Of a DNA stretch of 64,000 nt, positions 1 through 13,779 are shown piece after piece (positions within the stretch are counted from its first letter, which is position 1; the number at the start of each line of letters is the position of its first letter). The stretch is from contig JAEPRB010000016.1 of the NCBI GenBank assembly GCA_016758965.1, positions 1 to 64,000 on the forward strand, read 5' to 3'. This DNA is from Circinella minor (lineage: Eukaryota > Mucoromycota > Mucoromycetes > Mucorales > Lichtheimiaceae). The position numbers and the translations under genes were made by a program. The notes under the pieces are model-generated. The model had not been told where the DNA came from. It ran no database searches and was given only the letters and a program-made list of their open reading frames with translations.

Positions 1-127
1 TATTTACGTTTAGATGGTTCTTCTAAAATTTCTGATCGTCGTGATATGGTATCCGATTGGCAAACACGTCCTGAAATCTTTATCTTTTTATTAAGTACAC
101 GTGCTGGTGGTCTTGGTATTAACTTGA
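1..127 (+). CDS. INO80: INO80-type SNF2 ATPase, internal fragment cut off at its 3' side
   Basis: Frame 1 is open from base 1 and reads as the C-terminal helicase lobe of an INO80 chromatin-remodelling ATPase. The segment [15 protein letters not shown] is followed by the motif [11 protein letters not shown] (helicase motif V region). In the family this continues directly into an AADTVIFYDSDWNP-type block and the Q-x-x-R-x-x-R arginine-finger motif VI. Here homology stops after the Leu codon at 124-126, and the frame runs into a stop at 139-141. From about 127 on the sequence is the antisense of a chitin synthase exon. The start lies outside the window. As it stands, the product would lack motif VI and the C-terminus and so be inactive. 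The family assignment is secure; whether the break is biological or an assembly join cannot be told from here. Confidence 0.8.
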
Positions 128-132
128 TCACC
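122..132. other. Breakpoint between INO80 and chitin synthase coding exons
   Basis: INO80 homology from the left is good to base 126 or 127. Chitin synthase homology from the right is good to about base 128. The join lies inside the palindrome TGATCA at 125-130 with essentially no extra bases. The two genes meet tail to tail, so both lose their 3' halves. A GATC tetranucleotide sits exactly on the join. Confidence 0.75.
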
Positions 133-3100
133 AAGCAGTAAAAGATTCTTCTTGTGTAATGTATCCACCACATTTTCCGAATAATGTTCAACAATATCAG
201 GATTAGCAAGAATAGGGACCCAATAACCATTTGGACCTTTAGGTGCCTTGATACGATACATACAAAAACAACCAGGTAAACAAGTAACGCCACCAAAAAT
301 TGATTCGAATGCCTTGCTTTGATGATGAGAAATATAATATTCAAACACTAATTTGTAAGAAAAAATAAAAGGTTGAATAATGATTAGAAGATTCGAATTG
401 GCAATTCAATTATATTTTGGTAAGGAGACCGAAAATTAATTCAATGTTTAATAGCTTTGTATAGAAATGGAATATAAAGGTTTACCTTGAATCATGCTGA
501 CCCAACTCGATGTCTTATTAGCAATTCTGGTTTCACCGCATAATCCTGAAATTTCTGGATCTTTGACAGCACATGAAACCAAACGAGATAATGCGTCCGG
601 AAACAATTTTGTATCGGCGTCCACCATTAAAACAATTTCGTAGCGATCTGCAGGAATACCTGTAGTACGCCAAATACTATTGAAAAAATCATATTCCATG
701 GACGTCATACGTTCGTCAAACATGACTTTCTGCATAAATTGCATCAAAATAATTTGTGAATCTCGTTTTCCTCGATTTCCGGGTTTTTTTTCCTTGGCTT
801 CTTCCGGTGTACCACATTTAACAATAGTAATCATGGGGACACGTTGTTGATGTTCTGGATTGACAGTTTCATCGTCATAGCGATAATAACCTCCATAGAC
901 TTGAGCCATATTATTACGTTTGGAACCATCGGCAATGGCAATATAACTTGTAGGTTCGACTTGATCAGGTGGGACTACGAAATCACGCATCATGGAAATA
1001 CAGACTTCCGGTGTAGACATGGTTTCACCATGACCTGTAATAATACCATCACAGACAACCAAAATAAGTTTGTGTGAATTTGGATAATCGCTAGTAGCAA
1101 TTGAATCTAATGTGGTACGAACACCATCAAGACCTTCAGAATAACATGTCACGAGACAAATAGTATGAGCCAAGGGATAGTTGAATGGCATATAGTCAGC
1201 AGGTGGCTGTGGGATAGCATGAGGAGAAAGTGGATGTGGGCATATGGGTGAAGGTGCCAATGTTGTTGCACCACCACTATGACTATGTAGTTCGGATGAA
1301 GAAACAGAAGATCGACGTAAACTAGCAGGATCTGTTACAGGTAAATGACGAGATGAAGGAGATGGAGAAGGAGATGGCGTTTGGAAATAAGAAAATCGAC
1401 GACTTGTATAATCTTCAAGTGTACTAAATAGTTATAAATATTATAAAAGATTTTTACTTTTTTTTTATACATACATACACATATACAGATGTATGAAAAA
1501 TATATATATAAGCAAAAGAAAAAAAAAATCAAACCTTGATGGAGTCTTCCAAATGGGTGTAGGTGTCCGTTCGGCATCAAACCGAGTAGAGTTAGGTAAA
1601 GGCTGAGTAAATCTTGAAGTTTGTGGCAACAAACTACGTTTCTTAATCGGTGCTGGCGGTGGCGGAATTCTAGGACGATCGGAAAGAGGGGCGGCTGCAT
1701 TGATATCGCGAGTCCAACGTTCCAATTCAGCCTCACGTTGCATCCTTGCAGCATAGGAAGAGCCTTCTTTAAAGTTACCCAGGCGCCAACTAAGGAACCA
1801 GCCAAAGATGACGGCCAAAGAAAAGCGGGTCAATATGACACCGAGAATGACAACCAAAGATAAATACAAAACAATTTCCGAAGTCATGCAACCGATACTT
1901 AAAGTGTCAACGGAACCGACTTTGATCAGCATAGATAAACATTTGGCTTCCTCTTCCCATGTTACTTTATATTCATTCTCTGAGGCCAAAGAACTACTAC
2001 CGAAAGGAATACTGCTTGCTTTGTCAGTATCGTTGGTATTTCCTTGGGCACGTGTGGCAGCAATGGCACGCGTCATATCTCGACCACCAAAATTAGAGCT
2101 ATCAGCAAGAATGTTGCTGATGAGACTTGTTGGCTTGATATCGTAACTAGAAACGGGTAACATCTTGAGAAGGCGTAGATCGAGAACATCACTATAATAA
2201 TTTAGTTTATACATCATGTATGCATATGCTTATTGTTTTGTTTTTGTGTAATGTTTTTGTTTATTTGTTTATTTGTTGTTGTTTTTGCTGTTGTACTAGA
2301 GTAAACAATTCCTTTACTATTGTTATTTTTTATATATAAAAACTTTACGTACCCGTTATAGACCATTAAATAATCCGTACTATTAACGTTATTCCAATCA
2401 TAATAAACACGACCAATTTTATCAAAACCAGAACCATCTGATCGAGGAATGCCATTATTATGAAAATCTCGATACATAGAACGCGCCGTGTTCGATAAAT
2501 GACAACCAGAAGTTAAGTTATGAGACAATTGTTTGGTTGTGGTATCATTTGGATTAAACATTTGACACGGAAAATAAACTTGTGGAAGTGCCTGTAGAGC
2601 TGATAATGATTGTTTTCTGGGGAAAACATTGGAACAGATAGGCGGATCAATTTCTTGAAATAAGAAAGAAGCATCCATACCACCTGCATTAATAGGAGCA
2701 TAAAGTAAATTGGTAGCATCACTCGTTTGATCTTGCACTGGTGGATGACCATTCCAATCAGCCAACATATAAGCCCAGCCTTTGATAAGTAAATAACTAT
2801 TGGCGACAGATCCGCCATGAACTGACATGGGTGCTTGAGGACATACAGTTTGTGTGAAACCAAATGTCAAAAAACCAACAAAGCCCATCACTACTAAGAT
2901 AAATGATACCAAACCAATTTTTTCACGCCATGCTAATTGGGCAGGTCCATTTGGTATACCTATGTCATTTTTTTTCATCGATTAGTTAGTTATAGTAAGA
3001 GTGATAAAAGTCTTTTTTGATATACGCATATAATATATATGGTAATAAATAATAATAATAATAATAATAATAAGTGTGAGTGAAAATAACTATAATATTA

Positions 3101-3827
3101 AAAACAAGAGAAACTCTGTGTTACCCATGCAGCGTAACAAAGGATTGGGGATACAACATGTAAGGAGGCGGCAATAAGTTAACCACAAACGGGAAGAACA
3201 ACTACGAGGAGTTTTTTCATTGAAGTCAACAGCACCTACAACACCTTCATCTTCGTCTTCATCAGGTGCGCCACGTCCTAAATATTTTTGACTGCGACCC
3301 AAAATACTTTGTCCACGGCGTACAGGTGCATGATGATGTCCACCACCACGACGACCTGATGAATAGGAACGTTTTTTAGCTTCCGCTGTGCCAGCAGGGG
3401 CTAGCACAGCAGGGAGTCTTTCTTCACTAGTATTTATTCCATTTTGATTTTTTGAACTGCTAGTATCGATAAAAGTAACATTATGATGATGATGATTATC
3501 CTCTACTGTTGTTGTCGTTAAAGGTCGACTCCCTGTTGTACTCGGTTCAATTCGTTCACGATGAGTTGCTCTTTGTCGATAATGGTATTGTCGATGGTTT
3601 TCATCAATCCGTTCCCGTTCCGGTCTTACCAAAGATTTTTGGCGTCTAGGTCGATTATTATTATTAACATAATTATTATTGTTATTAATTGCAGTTGTAG
3701 TTGTAATATTATGATTATTGAGTGTAGTATCCGACAAAGGTAATGGTCGATCATCGGTTTCTGAATGAAAAGATAGATTCTGATGATTTAGGGTTGGCGA
3801 ATACGATTGGATTCTAGATGAATCCAT
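127..3827 (-). CDS. Class IV (Chs3-like) chitin synthase, C-terminally truncated
   Basis: Membrane-bound family 2 glycosyltransferase that polymerises UDP-GlcNAc into chitin. Exons in transcript order: 3827-3125, 2959-2353, 2191-1535, 1423-486, 347 to about 127; all phases match. The protein begins with a low-complexity, His/Asn-rich cytosolic tail. Next comes a membrane segment ([20 protein letters not shown]) and a cytochrome-b5-like region (YLMVYNGDVLDL), then a second membrane segment. The catalytic domain opens with [17 protein letters not shown] and the metal-binding VMVDADTK. Exon 5 carries the conserved [15 protein letters not shown] block and ends at KNLLLLG, just before the expected EDRYLT motif. 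The EDR and QxxRW motifs and the C-terminal membrane bundle are therefore missing. Beyond base 127 the frame enters antisense INO80 sequence and stops at 91. Intact otherwise, so truncation looks recent or artefactual. Confidence 0.88.
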
Positions 3828-5459
3828 TTTTTTATGTCTTTTTTTTTTAAATTAGAATGACAGTTAAAAATTATAAAATAAGGAAAAATTATATAAATAG
3901 GTATAAAAATAATATATATAGAAAGAGAGAAGAAGAAAAAAAAAGTGTAAAGAAAGAAGAAAAAAAAAAGAAAAAGATGTAAGAGAAATTTTATATATAT
4001 ATATGTATGTATGTGTATGTGTATATGTATAATATATATGTATATATGTATATTTATATATATACAGAGAGATATAAAGAAAGAGAGAGAGACAGAATAA
4101 GAAAAAAAGGATTACAGATTTAAGGAGAAGGATCGGATGTTGGGCGTTTTAGGTGTAAACCCAAAAAAATAAAAATAAAAAATAATCACAAGTGTAAAGA
4201 GAGCTGCGATTATTGTAAATGACAGATGGTTGGCGGATGTAAAAAAAATGCTAATTCTTTTCTTATTATAAAATAATAAAAAGGAATTGTATAAAACTCT
4301 TACTAGATGTATCTTTTAAGGAATATAAAATACGCAATTGGCGAAACGAAAGATAAAACTGAAGAAAAAGGGAAACCACGCGAGTCTATAGAAGAAACTT
4401 GAGTGGCTGAAAATGAATGCAGCTTATATGTATCTATGCAAATCAAGGTATATTATTTATATATGTATAAATAATATGTATATAAATAAATCACAACAGC
4501 AAAAGAAATATTACAATTTATTTTATATAAGCAAATTTTAAGTATAAGATTCGTAATACGTCCATCAAAAACCAAAATCATTTCGTTAGTTTTGGATATT
4601 TGAATCTTATGATACACGCGGGCCTCATTGAAAATAATAATAATAAAAATATTATAAATGCAGCTGATCAGCTTCATATTCTTTACAAGATAATAGTATA
4701 AGATATAACCACACATGCACATAAAAAGTGATCTGTTATTATTATGACGATCATCCATTTACTTGTATATATATATATACATGTATGTATGTCTTTGTTG
4801 TTGTATAGTGTCGTTGTTATGTAAATATTATGTATTATACATAAGATAAGTATAAATATTTAGTTAGCGATAACTAATGGAGAAAGCGACGTGAATTTGA
4901 AAGTAGATATTATACGTATGTAGTATAAACAATTCCATTTTACTTTTTTTTTCTTCGCCCCTCATTTCCCCGTTTCACTAGTAAAATTCTATATGTATCC
5001 CTTCTTTCTCTTCCCCTATCACTCTCTTCCCCCTCTCTTTTTTGTCATCTTATATTTTTTTTTCTTTCATCGTCACTCTAAATGTATAAAATAATACACT
5101 TTACCTCTTTTGTAATTAGTCAGTTTCATGCCCAAAATGAAAAAGAAAGAAAATAGTACGGACCATAATCCGACACGAGCTGAATGATTTTGTGTTCTAT
5201 TTTGGGTGCTGCGGGCGCTATTAACAAAATATTATGTTGTTACCATGGAAAAAGCTTCATATATTTTTAATCACTATAGTAATTAATAGACTTTTTTCAA
5301 TGATATGTGTAACATGTGTTTTTTTGTGTTGCACATACATACACTTTAACACGCCTTCATTTTATTTTCCTTTTGACTTTCTCTTTTTTTTTCACTTTTT
5401 TTTTCACACACACAGCTTCCTTTTTTTTTCTAAATTGATAAAAAAAATTATAAATAATA
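3828..5459. other. Divergent intergenic region between chitin synthase and SDR gene
   Basis: No convincing gene. The left part holds purine-rich tracts and alternating TA/TG runs (about 3,890-4,090), the likely leader/promoter of the minus-strand chitin synthase. The right part has long pyrimidine tracts (4,940-5,060 and 5,360-5,430) immediately upstream of the plus-strand SDR start, as expected for a fungal core promoter. Open frames here are short and without homology. Confidence 0.6.
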
Positions 5460-6356
5460 ATGACATCTAGTTCTATTTTAATTCTTGGTGGTGTTGGCTT
5501 TATTGGACGTCATTTTGTTCATTATGTTGTCCAAAATAATCTTGCACAATACATTTGTGTTGTTGACAAAGTTTTACCTCAAACAGCTTATTTATCTGAA
5601 GCTCATAAAGCGTCATTTAAGAAAGTAGAATTTCGACAGGGTAATCTCATTAACCCAGGTAAATATACATTTGTACATATTCTTTTTCTCTCTGTCTTTT
5701 GACCTTATTATTTTGGGGGAGATAGAAAATAAGCAAAAAAAAAAAAAAAAAAAATAGAAAAGGAGGGGGGAGAGAGCTAGTGCTGTATATTGTAAAAGAA
5801 AAAAAATGTTTGGTTAGAAAGCATAAGAGAATAAGACCTTTTTTCTTTTTCAAGGGGTTACGATTGAAAAGAGGACAAAGAGGGGCCAAGGAGGTCTAAA
5901 TAATGTTATACCTTAATGTTGTGGGGGAAAGTTTTAAGGGGGAGGAGGGAAAATAAAACGAAAGAAGATAAGATCATAATTATAAATCTGACGCCACTTT
6001 TCAACGCGTCAAAAGATAAAAGTTTATAACTCACTTTAAATATTATTGTAAATTAGCTTCGGTTGAAAGTTGTTTTAATAAGCCTGATGGAACAGAATAT
6101 GATTATGTCTTTAACTTTGCTGCAGAAACTAAATATTCTCAAGTACAAGAGGTAAAATTTATTATTTTTAAGAAAATAGTATAATAAAGACGAATGGATT
6201 GTGTTTCACTTTATGCAAAAACTCACATGTTCGAATTTAACAGGTTTATCAAGAACGGATTTTCCAATTATCTGTCAATTGTGCCAAAGAAGCTGCAAAA
6301 CGTAAAGTAAAAGCATTTATCACAATTTCAACTGCTGAAATTTATGATCATGATCA

Positions 6357-6393
<37 letters not shown>

Positions 6394-7510
6394 TATAATA
6401 ATATATATATATGTCAATCCTTTTTAAGTATTGTTGTTATTCTAAATATGCATATTGGTGACATGGGATAAAAACATTTTATTGTTTTAGGGTGCATCAA
6501 CAGAAAGTTCTAAAATCAAACCATGGACAGTGATTGCTCAACATAAATATCAAGCTGAACAAGAACTTCAAAAGATTGAAGGGTAAATATTATTATTCAA
6601 TTTATATCAACAAAAAAAAAGCTATTAACTCTTATCTTATTTTTTTATTATAATTGTAGACTAAATCTTATTATTTTACGACCTGCAGTTGTATATGGTC
6701 CAGGTGCACTGTTAGGTTTGAGTACGTATCTATACATATATACTACATGCATAAAATGTTACAGTAGAGAGAAATACTAAATGGTTTTTATATAGCTCCT
6801 CGTCTTATCATTGGTCGAGTATATCAACATCTTGATGAAGAAATGAAATTATTGTGGTCAAAGGATCTTAAGTTAAACACGGTTCATGTGGATGATGTAG
6901 TACGTGCAAGTTGGCATGTTGCTAAATGGTATGAAGAATCCGGTAAAAAACCTGAAGATGAAACACCTATTTTTAATTTGTCAGATAAAGAAGATACAGG
7001 TAAAGAGACTATTAAATTTCATTTTTATAAATAAATAATACATATATGCGTTTTATTAATAACATATATTATAATAATTAGATCAAGAAACGATCAATAA
7101 ACATTTAAGAGATATTTTTGGTATTGAAACGGGTTATCATGGTAGTGTTGTTTCAAGTTTTGCAAAGGTGAGGATATATATATTTTTAAATATCATATAT
7201 TTAGCATCAATTATCTATTTAATAATAACTCATTATTATTGTTATTATCTAGTTAAATTTAGATTCAGTTACTGAAGATATCAATGAAAAACATTTAGCA
7301 CCTTGGGCTAAGTTGTTGAGCCAATCAGATATTCGAGTTTCACCATTATCACCTTATTTGGATGAAGAATTGCTGTATAACAATGCATTATCTGTTAATG
7401 GATCCAAGATTGAAGAAGTAACAGGTTTTAAATATATTGTACCTAATTTAACAAAAGAGAAATTGATTGAAATCGTTGATGGTTTTAAGGCTCAAAATTT
7501 TTGGCCTTAG
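5460..7510 (+). CDS. Atypical extended short-chain dehydrogenase (NAD-dependent epimerase/dehydratase-like)
   Basis: Exons 5460-5658, 6057-6151, 6244-6357, 6491-6582, 6660-6721, 6796-6999, 7082-7167, 7253-7510; all join in frame to 369 residues. The N-terminus is a Rossmann fold with the dinucleotide loop GGVGFIG at about residues 9-15. It is followed by NFAAETKYS and TISTAEIY, and LRPAVVYGPG as in extended SDRs. TVHVDDVVRA is the usual downstream substrate-domain motif. The usual catalytic YxxxK is not clean: the aligned segment HKYQAEQE has Gln where Lys is expected. That matches a eukaryotic SDR subgroup of unknown substrate. Activity on nucleotide sugars or sterols should not be assumed. 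No signal peptide is visible, so it is probably cytosolic. Start chosen at the first ATG after a pyrimidine-rich leader. Confidence 0.8.
6359..6391. repeat. (ATA)n microsatellite in SDR intron 3
   Basis: About eleven perfect trinucleotide units beginning right after the donor site, followed by TA dinucleotide repeats. Confidence 0.9.
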
Positions 7511-9311
7511 AAAGGAATAATATACTTATAGAAAGGAAAAAAAAACACGCACAAATATGACCATCTTCACTTTCTTTCCTTCTTTCTTTTTTAATTGATA
7601 TGTTGATTGGTAATGATATTATAATACCCTCCTCTTCATTATCTCAATCTCAAATATTGATTTAAAATATTTTTTATTTATCTATTGAAAGTTATTAATA
7701 AAAATAAACGCAGGTCGTATAAAAATTACAGAATGCACCTCATTTCTTTCCTTACAGGAGCATGCATATCATAATACATCGTAACAGTTTGAAAAAAAAC
7801 GGGTGAAGGGGGAGAGAGAGAGAGGATAATTATTCAGTTTGAATATATAGTTTGTATTTTAAAGTTTGAATAACAAATTTGAATATAATTGTTGTAAGAT
7901 GTAGACTAGGGAAGTATGACATTAATATAATCCACATCATGCCAAAAAAGAGCGTATATCATAGTACATTATTAAGGAAAGTACTAACTTTTTTATTGAT
8001 TTTACAAGGCACTGTCATAAATCCCTCTTACATTTTACTTCCCTTCTCTCTCTCAAATAGTGATAATAATAATAATAAATGCAACTGCACAGACTGTACA
8101 GACTATACAGGGAAAAAATGTAACAAGAAGAACTGGGAAAAAAACCAGATTGACTAGATTGCACTATCATGTAAAAGAAAATTTGCATCTATTTACGTTA
8201 ATAACACCATGTTCTCTCTTTGTTGAGTATATTTTTTTTTGTACAATTCCATGTAAAGAAAAATAATACCATAACTATATATAATATACTTAAAATACTA
8301 ATCACAAATGATAGAGTTTTATCTGCATTGAAAGTAATAAACAATTAGACTTTTTTTTACCGATAATCTATAATACTTTCTTCGTTATATTTCTAATACG
8401 TTTTATCAGCAGATATATCATTTGTTTTATATATATAGTTTTTTTCAACTAATCGATCAAACTTAATAATAACTACTCTATACACATGTATGTATAAAGA
8501 AAAGATAGTTTAAACTATATTTTTACCCTAAACTATACGACTATTATGCATGCATCATCATTTTGCATAACTGTGAGTAATAAGAACGATACTTGAAAAA
8601 CAATTACGGCAAAAAAAAAGTTATTTTAATAGTAGACTCGTATTAAGTTAATACAATAGAGCTTAGTATTTCAATTGTAATGAAAAGAAAGAGACAAATA
8701 TTAAAATATATAGCTTGAAAACTGATCTACAAAGTGCATACTTTTTTAACTCATCGGAAAATACGTTATCAAAAGGAAATTTGAAAATGAGGGATTATGA
8801 AAAGGTCCTATATAAAATTGAGTTATAATATAACTTATTACATTTTTGTTTTAATATTATAAAGTGATAAATAATAGTGCATATCATTACTATACACGAA
8901 TCTAAGTTATTGTTACTGCTTATTATAATAATTAGTTAAATATATGAACTATATGTAGAAATTAATGAGGAATTTACTTGAATGTTCCATGTTAATGAAA
9001 TTTTTTAGATAATAGAAGGGTTACACACTCATATTTATAAAAAAAGCATCAAATAATATATCTGATTTAAGCTTCTTTTGAATATTTTATGTAATTATTC
9101 TTATTATTGACGAAACAGAAAAGGAGGATATTCATCTAAAGACAATCTTTTTCATAATTAGTTTGATTTATTATTGCAGTAACTGATTACATGTTCTTCT
9201 ATATAATATTATAATATATAATATAATTCAATGTAAATAAGGTTGTTGATATCATTCATTATTATATATTAAATTGTTATCACTACATACTTCAACTAAA
9301 AGAAAAGACAG
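7511..9311. other. Intergenic region, no gene recognised
   Basis: AT-rich sequence between SDR and YAK1. The few open frames (for example 7,879-8,157) are low-complexity and show no domain or splice support. The last few hundred bases presumably hold the YAK1 promoter. Confidence 0.6.
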
Positions 9312-12300
9312 ATGAAACCAATCATTGAAAAAAAAAATATAATATCGGACGAACACACAATCCATAAAGATATCAACGACGCGTGTAAGATTTTTAAAAT
9401 TACCCCATCATATACCAAACGGTTTCTAAAACAAGAAAACCGCACTGATGATCAGTCATGTGAGGTACCCGTATTTTCTTTATTAATCTTCTTCGAAACG
9501 CTCTTTTCTTTCTTTTTTTTTTTTTTCCTTTTTGTAAAATAAAAGGATAATAATGATATTCCACAAAGAATAATGAATCATACACAACATCAGCAATGTT
9601 ATTCCTCAACAGCAAAAGATCAATCTGCTGCACCAGCAGCTGATTATCATCATCCAACATCTTCATTGTCTTCTTCGTCTTCTGGAGAAGTACCAATAGC
9701 AGATCGATCTATGATGTATTATTATACTGCAGCTTTAACAGTTTCCAATGAAAAACAAAAACGCCAAATCCCTTCTTCTTCTTCTTCTTCTTCTTCTTCA
9801 GAGGAAGATAACAGTAGCAATAAAAGTGCATCATCAATCATAGCAACAGCAACTGGACTTGAACCAAAAAAGCCAATAGCAGCGAGAATAGCAGATGCTC
9901 ATCGTCCGAATAACACTATTACTCATGGAGGAGGGAAAGGTACAAATAAAAAAATGACTTGTTTAAATTAATTACAAATTCAATAATAGTTAAAAACAAT
10001 TGGTTAATGTACAATTTTATATATAGATCTCGACAATGTAAAGGAAGCGATCGTACTTAAAGACGAACCAAAGAAAAGAACACCAGTCATGGTCACACCA
10101 GGTATTAAAAGAAAAATTTATTATTTTGTTACTGAGAACCGCAAAAAAAAACTATATCCTTTATTACTTATATATCTGACTAACCACATCACTTCAACCC
10201 ATTTCTTTTCTATTTTATATATTCTACATGTTTTATCTTTCTATATTACACGCCAAAAACATAGAATCGACGTTATCTTCAGATATATCATGTTCATCAT
10301 CTATTGAACTTATTGAAAATACTGATTTTCCTTATATTGAAAGTGACGATCAAGCACTATTACGACAGGAACCAGAAGAGATAAAAGTACATGAAGTAAA
10401 AGAAGAAAGACAACGGATAATGAAAAAAGGATTTAGACCTTTTGTACGTACAAACAGTATAAGTAGCAGTAGTGGAAGTATTGCTACAGTGACTATGAAG
10501 ACAATACGACGAATGGTAAGACTTGTTTTTTGATTTTCATTATTAGTAGAATTAAAGATTCAAAAATTAATTGTTATATCTAATTTAGTGAGGAGATAAT
10601 TATATTATCATTATTAAATTATTATAGAAAAATAAAAGTCCATTGCATAGTTTAACCGTACAATTAAAAAGTACGTATGAACATATAGACCCTGAATTTG
10701 GTTATACGAATCGATCCAATCCATGTCGAGTACTTACACGTCCTTCAAAACCTGCTAAAAATGATGGCTACGATAATGAAAATGATGATTATATTATTCG
10801 AGTTCATGATATTTTACGTTCTTCTGATAATAAGTCTTCTCAGTAGGTAGCTTTCTATTTATTCTTATTCTTAGGTATTGTGTTGATAATAATAAAAAAA
10901 ATAGATATAAGATTATCGATTTATTAGGAAGTGGCACATTTGGCCAGGTGGTTAAATGTGTCAATCTATCCACCCATGAATTAGTATCTGTAAAAATTAT
11001 CAAGAATAAAAGCACTTATCGACAACAAAGTAGGTTGGAAGCTGAAATATTACAGAGGGTAAACAAATAAAAATATTATTAGCACTTGACAGTATCATAG
11101 TGATTATTATTAAGAAAGTTAAAGAAAAAAAAAGGATTTTTATAATGACAAAAATTTATATTATTTAATATATAGCTACATCAAAAAATTCTGCCTAAAG
11201 ATCGAGAATACATATTAAAAATTCATACTACATTTAATCACAAGAATCATCTTTGCATCGTATCTGAATTATTATCATTTAGTTTATTTGAACTTTTACG
11301 ACAAAACAGAGATGAAGGTTTACCCATTCATTTTGTACGTTCTATTAGTATACGATTAATTGAAACGTTGGTGTTATTGAAAGAAACAAAATTTATTCAT
11401 TGTGATCTTAAACCCGAGAATATTTTATTAAAAAGGTAATTTGTCTAAGTAATAAATTGTAAAAGCTGTATAAAGTTTTGCATTGCTCATGATAGTATAA
11501 TATATATTGTTTTTTTTTTCATGTTATAATAATAGTGTAGATTCACCAGAAATCAAAGTTGTAGATTATGGTGCAGCATGCCATGAAAATAAAAAAGATT
11601 ATACATATATACAATCAAGATTTTATCGAGCACCTGAAGTTATTCTAGGAATGCCTTATAGTTTTCCCATCGACATGTGGTCTGCAGGTTGTGTTATTGG
11701 TGAAGTATTTCTTGGAAAACCTTTATTTAATGGTATATCTGAACATAATCAGTTACGTCGGATAATTGATATATTAGGGTAAATATAAATAGTTTTCCAC
11801 AAATTATTACCTATGTTATGTACTGTATAATAAAATTATGCTATATTTATTATTTACGCTTCCTTTATATATATACTTATATAGATCAATACCACCAGAA
11901 ATGTTAAACAAGGGAGGAACTAAGACAAAGAAATTTTATCTTCATAAAACACTTGACATCAACAAAGATAATGAGAACCTCAACAAAAATTCATCATCGG
12001 CTTCTACTAGACCAGCTATTTTTCGAATGAAAAGTCAAGAAGAGTATAGTCGAGAACACAATATACCGGATGTATCTGTAAGAAGTAATTTTCCAAAGAT
12101 GGGGTTAACTGATCTTATATTGAATTATACCAATCCATTATTGCCTCCTCATGAAAATTATGATGATAAAGAAAAAGGTGAGCATTATATATTTTCTATT
12201 TTTAAATTCTATTAATTATACTGTAATCTACCTAAATAAAATAAATTTGTTGCTTATCTACGTAACAATAATAAAAATATAATTAAATACGTAATTTGTA

Positions 12301-13779
12301 GAAATTGAGTTGCGTACGTGTTTGGCTGATTTTCTAAAGGGACTATTAACAATTGATCCAGAAAATCGGTGGACACCAAAACAAGCACGAGATCATCCTT
12401 TTATATCAGGAAAACCATTACCATGTCCTTACGTTCCAACAAAAGAGAAGAATATCAGTAGTAGTAATAGTAGTACAACAGCAGCAGGAAATGGAATATC
12501 AGATGATGGGAAGAAATCTAGTACTACCACTGGTACAACAACTAGTACTCAGAATATTGTAACAACGGATTATAATAGTAATAATAATATAGATAATTCT
12601 ATTACTGCAACTGTTATAAACCAACAGCAAAAACAAGGACACGATGATAAAGAGAACCCTTTATCGACAGCGGCGATGCCAGCGAGAACAAACAAAACGT
12701 CCATGCCTGATCATGTACCAGTGAAAGGAAAATTACTAGCTGAAGTTTCGCTATCAAAACAGCAACAACAAAAACAACAGCATTCAAAGACGCTTCCTAC
12801 AGCATCAGGAAATGCATCACATCATCATATAGAGTCCATAACTTATACTACTTCTCAATTATTTAATGATCATCGAAAAGCACCATCTCAACCTATCAAC
12901 AGTAATATTATTAACTATAACAATAGTGAAAATTACGATAGTTATTATAATAATAATAATAATATGAATACCAACAATAAACAAAGCGTAATTATCATGC
13001 CAGAAGCAACTGTAACTGCTAATAATTTTACTACATCTAATACAACAACAGCAGAAGCAGCAAACACATCATCATCTAATAATAATGGAAACGGTAAATC
13101 TTGTACAACCACAAATCATATTCTTGAAAAATTACGTATGGTTTATAAACAAGATGGATCTCCTGCAGGAGCCATTTCATTGACATCATCACCTATTGTT
13201 GATGCTGCTATTGCCAAAAGCACTACTACTGCTGCTGCTATGCATAATCCTACCATTCCTATTACTACTACTACCACAACTATTGCCCCAACAATAATGG
13301 CACCAGCAGCACCAGCAATCACAAATAGTATTCTGAACAAAAACAATAGTACGGCCTCTATCATGAACTATAACAATAAAAACGTCAATGACATTAATAG
13401 TAATAGCAGTGAACCTGATATATCACGACATATAAAAATTGCACCTCTAGTTAAATTACGAAGAGGCTCTCATGATTCTTATCGAATGCCTGATGAAATT
13501 CATTGTCATTATGGTAGTAGCAGTAGCAGCAACAATGAAGCAACGTTAACAACAGTAACAACACTAAAAAATGATTTCTTTTTTCAACATAATAATTCAA
13601 GTCATGTCAAATTGAATAGTTTTGATATTGGAAACAATAAGAAAACGAATGTTACAAATGATATTATTTCAAATAATAATCTTAATAGAAAGAGTAGTTT
13701 TACACGAAAATCATCGTCAAAACATGCTGGTGAAGCAGCTGGTGGATTATTAAGGATGGGAAGACACAAAAAAATGTAA
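9312..13779 (+). CDS. YAK1: YAK1/DYRK-family protein kinase
   Basis: Ten exons: 9312-9464, 9546-9939, 10027-10101, 10265-10515, 10628-10842, 10905-11058, 11176-11435, 11536-11778, 11885-12177, 12302-13779; 1171 residues. A disordered N-terminus leads to a YAK1-specific pre-kinase box (NPCRVLTRPSKPAKNDGYDN). The kinase domain runs from about residue 363 to 715: glycine loop GSGTFGQ, Lys in SVKIIK, HCDLKPEN, VDYGAACHE (DYG in place of DFG), activation loop YTYIQSRFYRAPE with the DYRK-type YxY, then RWTPKQARDHPF. The tail of about 450 residues is Asn/Ser/Thr/Gln-rich and contains no known domain. YAK1 kinases act in glucose/PKA and stress signalling. Exon 5 must end at CA|GTAGGT; otherwise a TAG at 10,843 would be in frame. 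It lies directly upstream of SKN7 and MCM1 homologues on the same strand. Confidence 0.92.

Noticed and set aside
4453..4758. Minus-strand open frame upstream of the chitin synthase
   Set aside because: Ile/Tyr-rich translation of AT-rich spacer with no conserved feature.
10841..10846. Apparent in-frame stop (CAG TAG) near the end of YAK1 exon 5
   Set aside because: Using the donor CA|GTAGGT joins in phase to TATAAGATT-type kinase sequence at 10905, so no nonsense mutation is needed.
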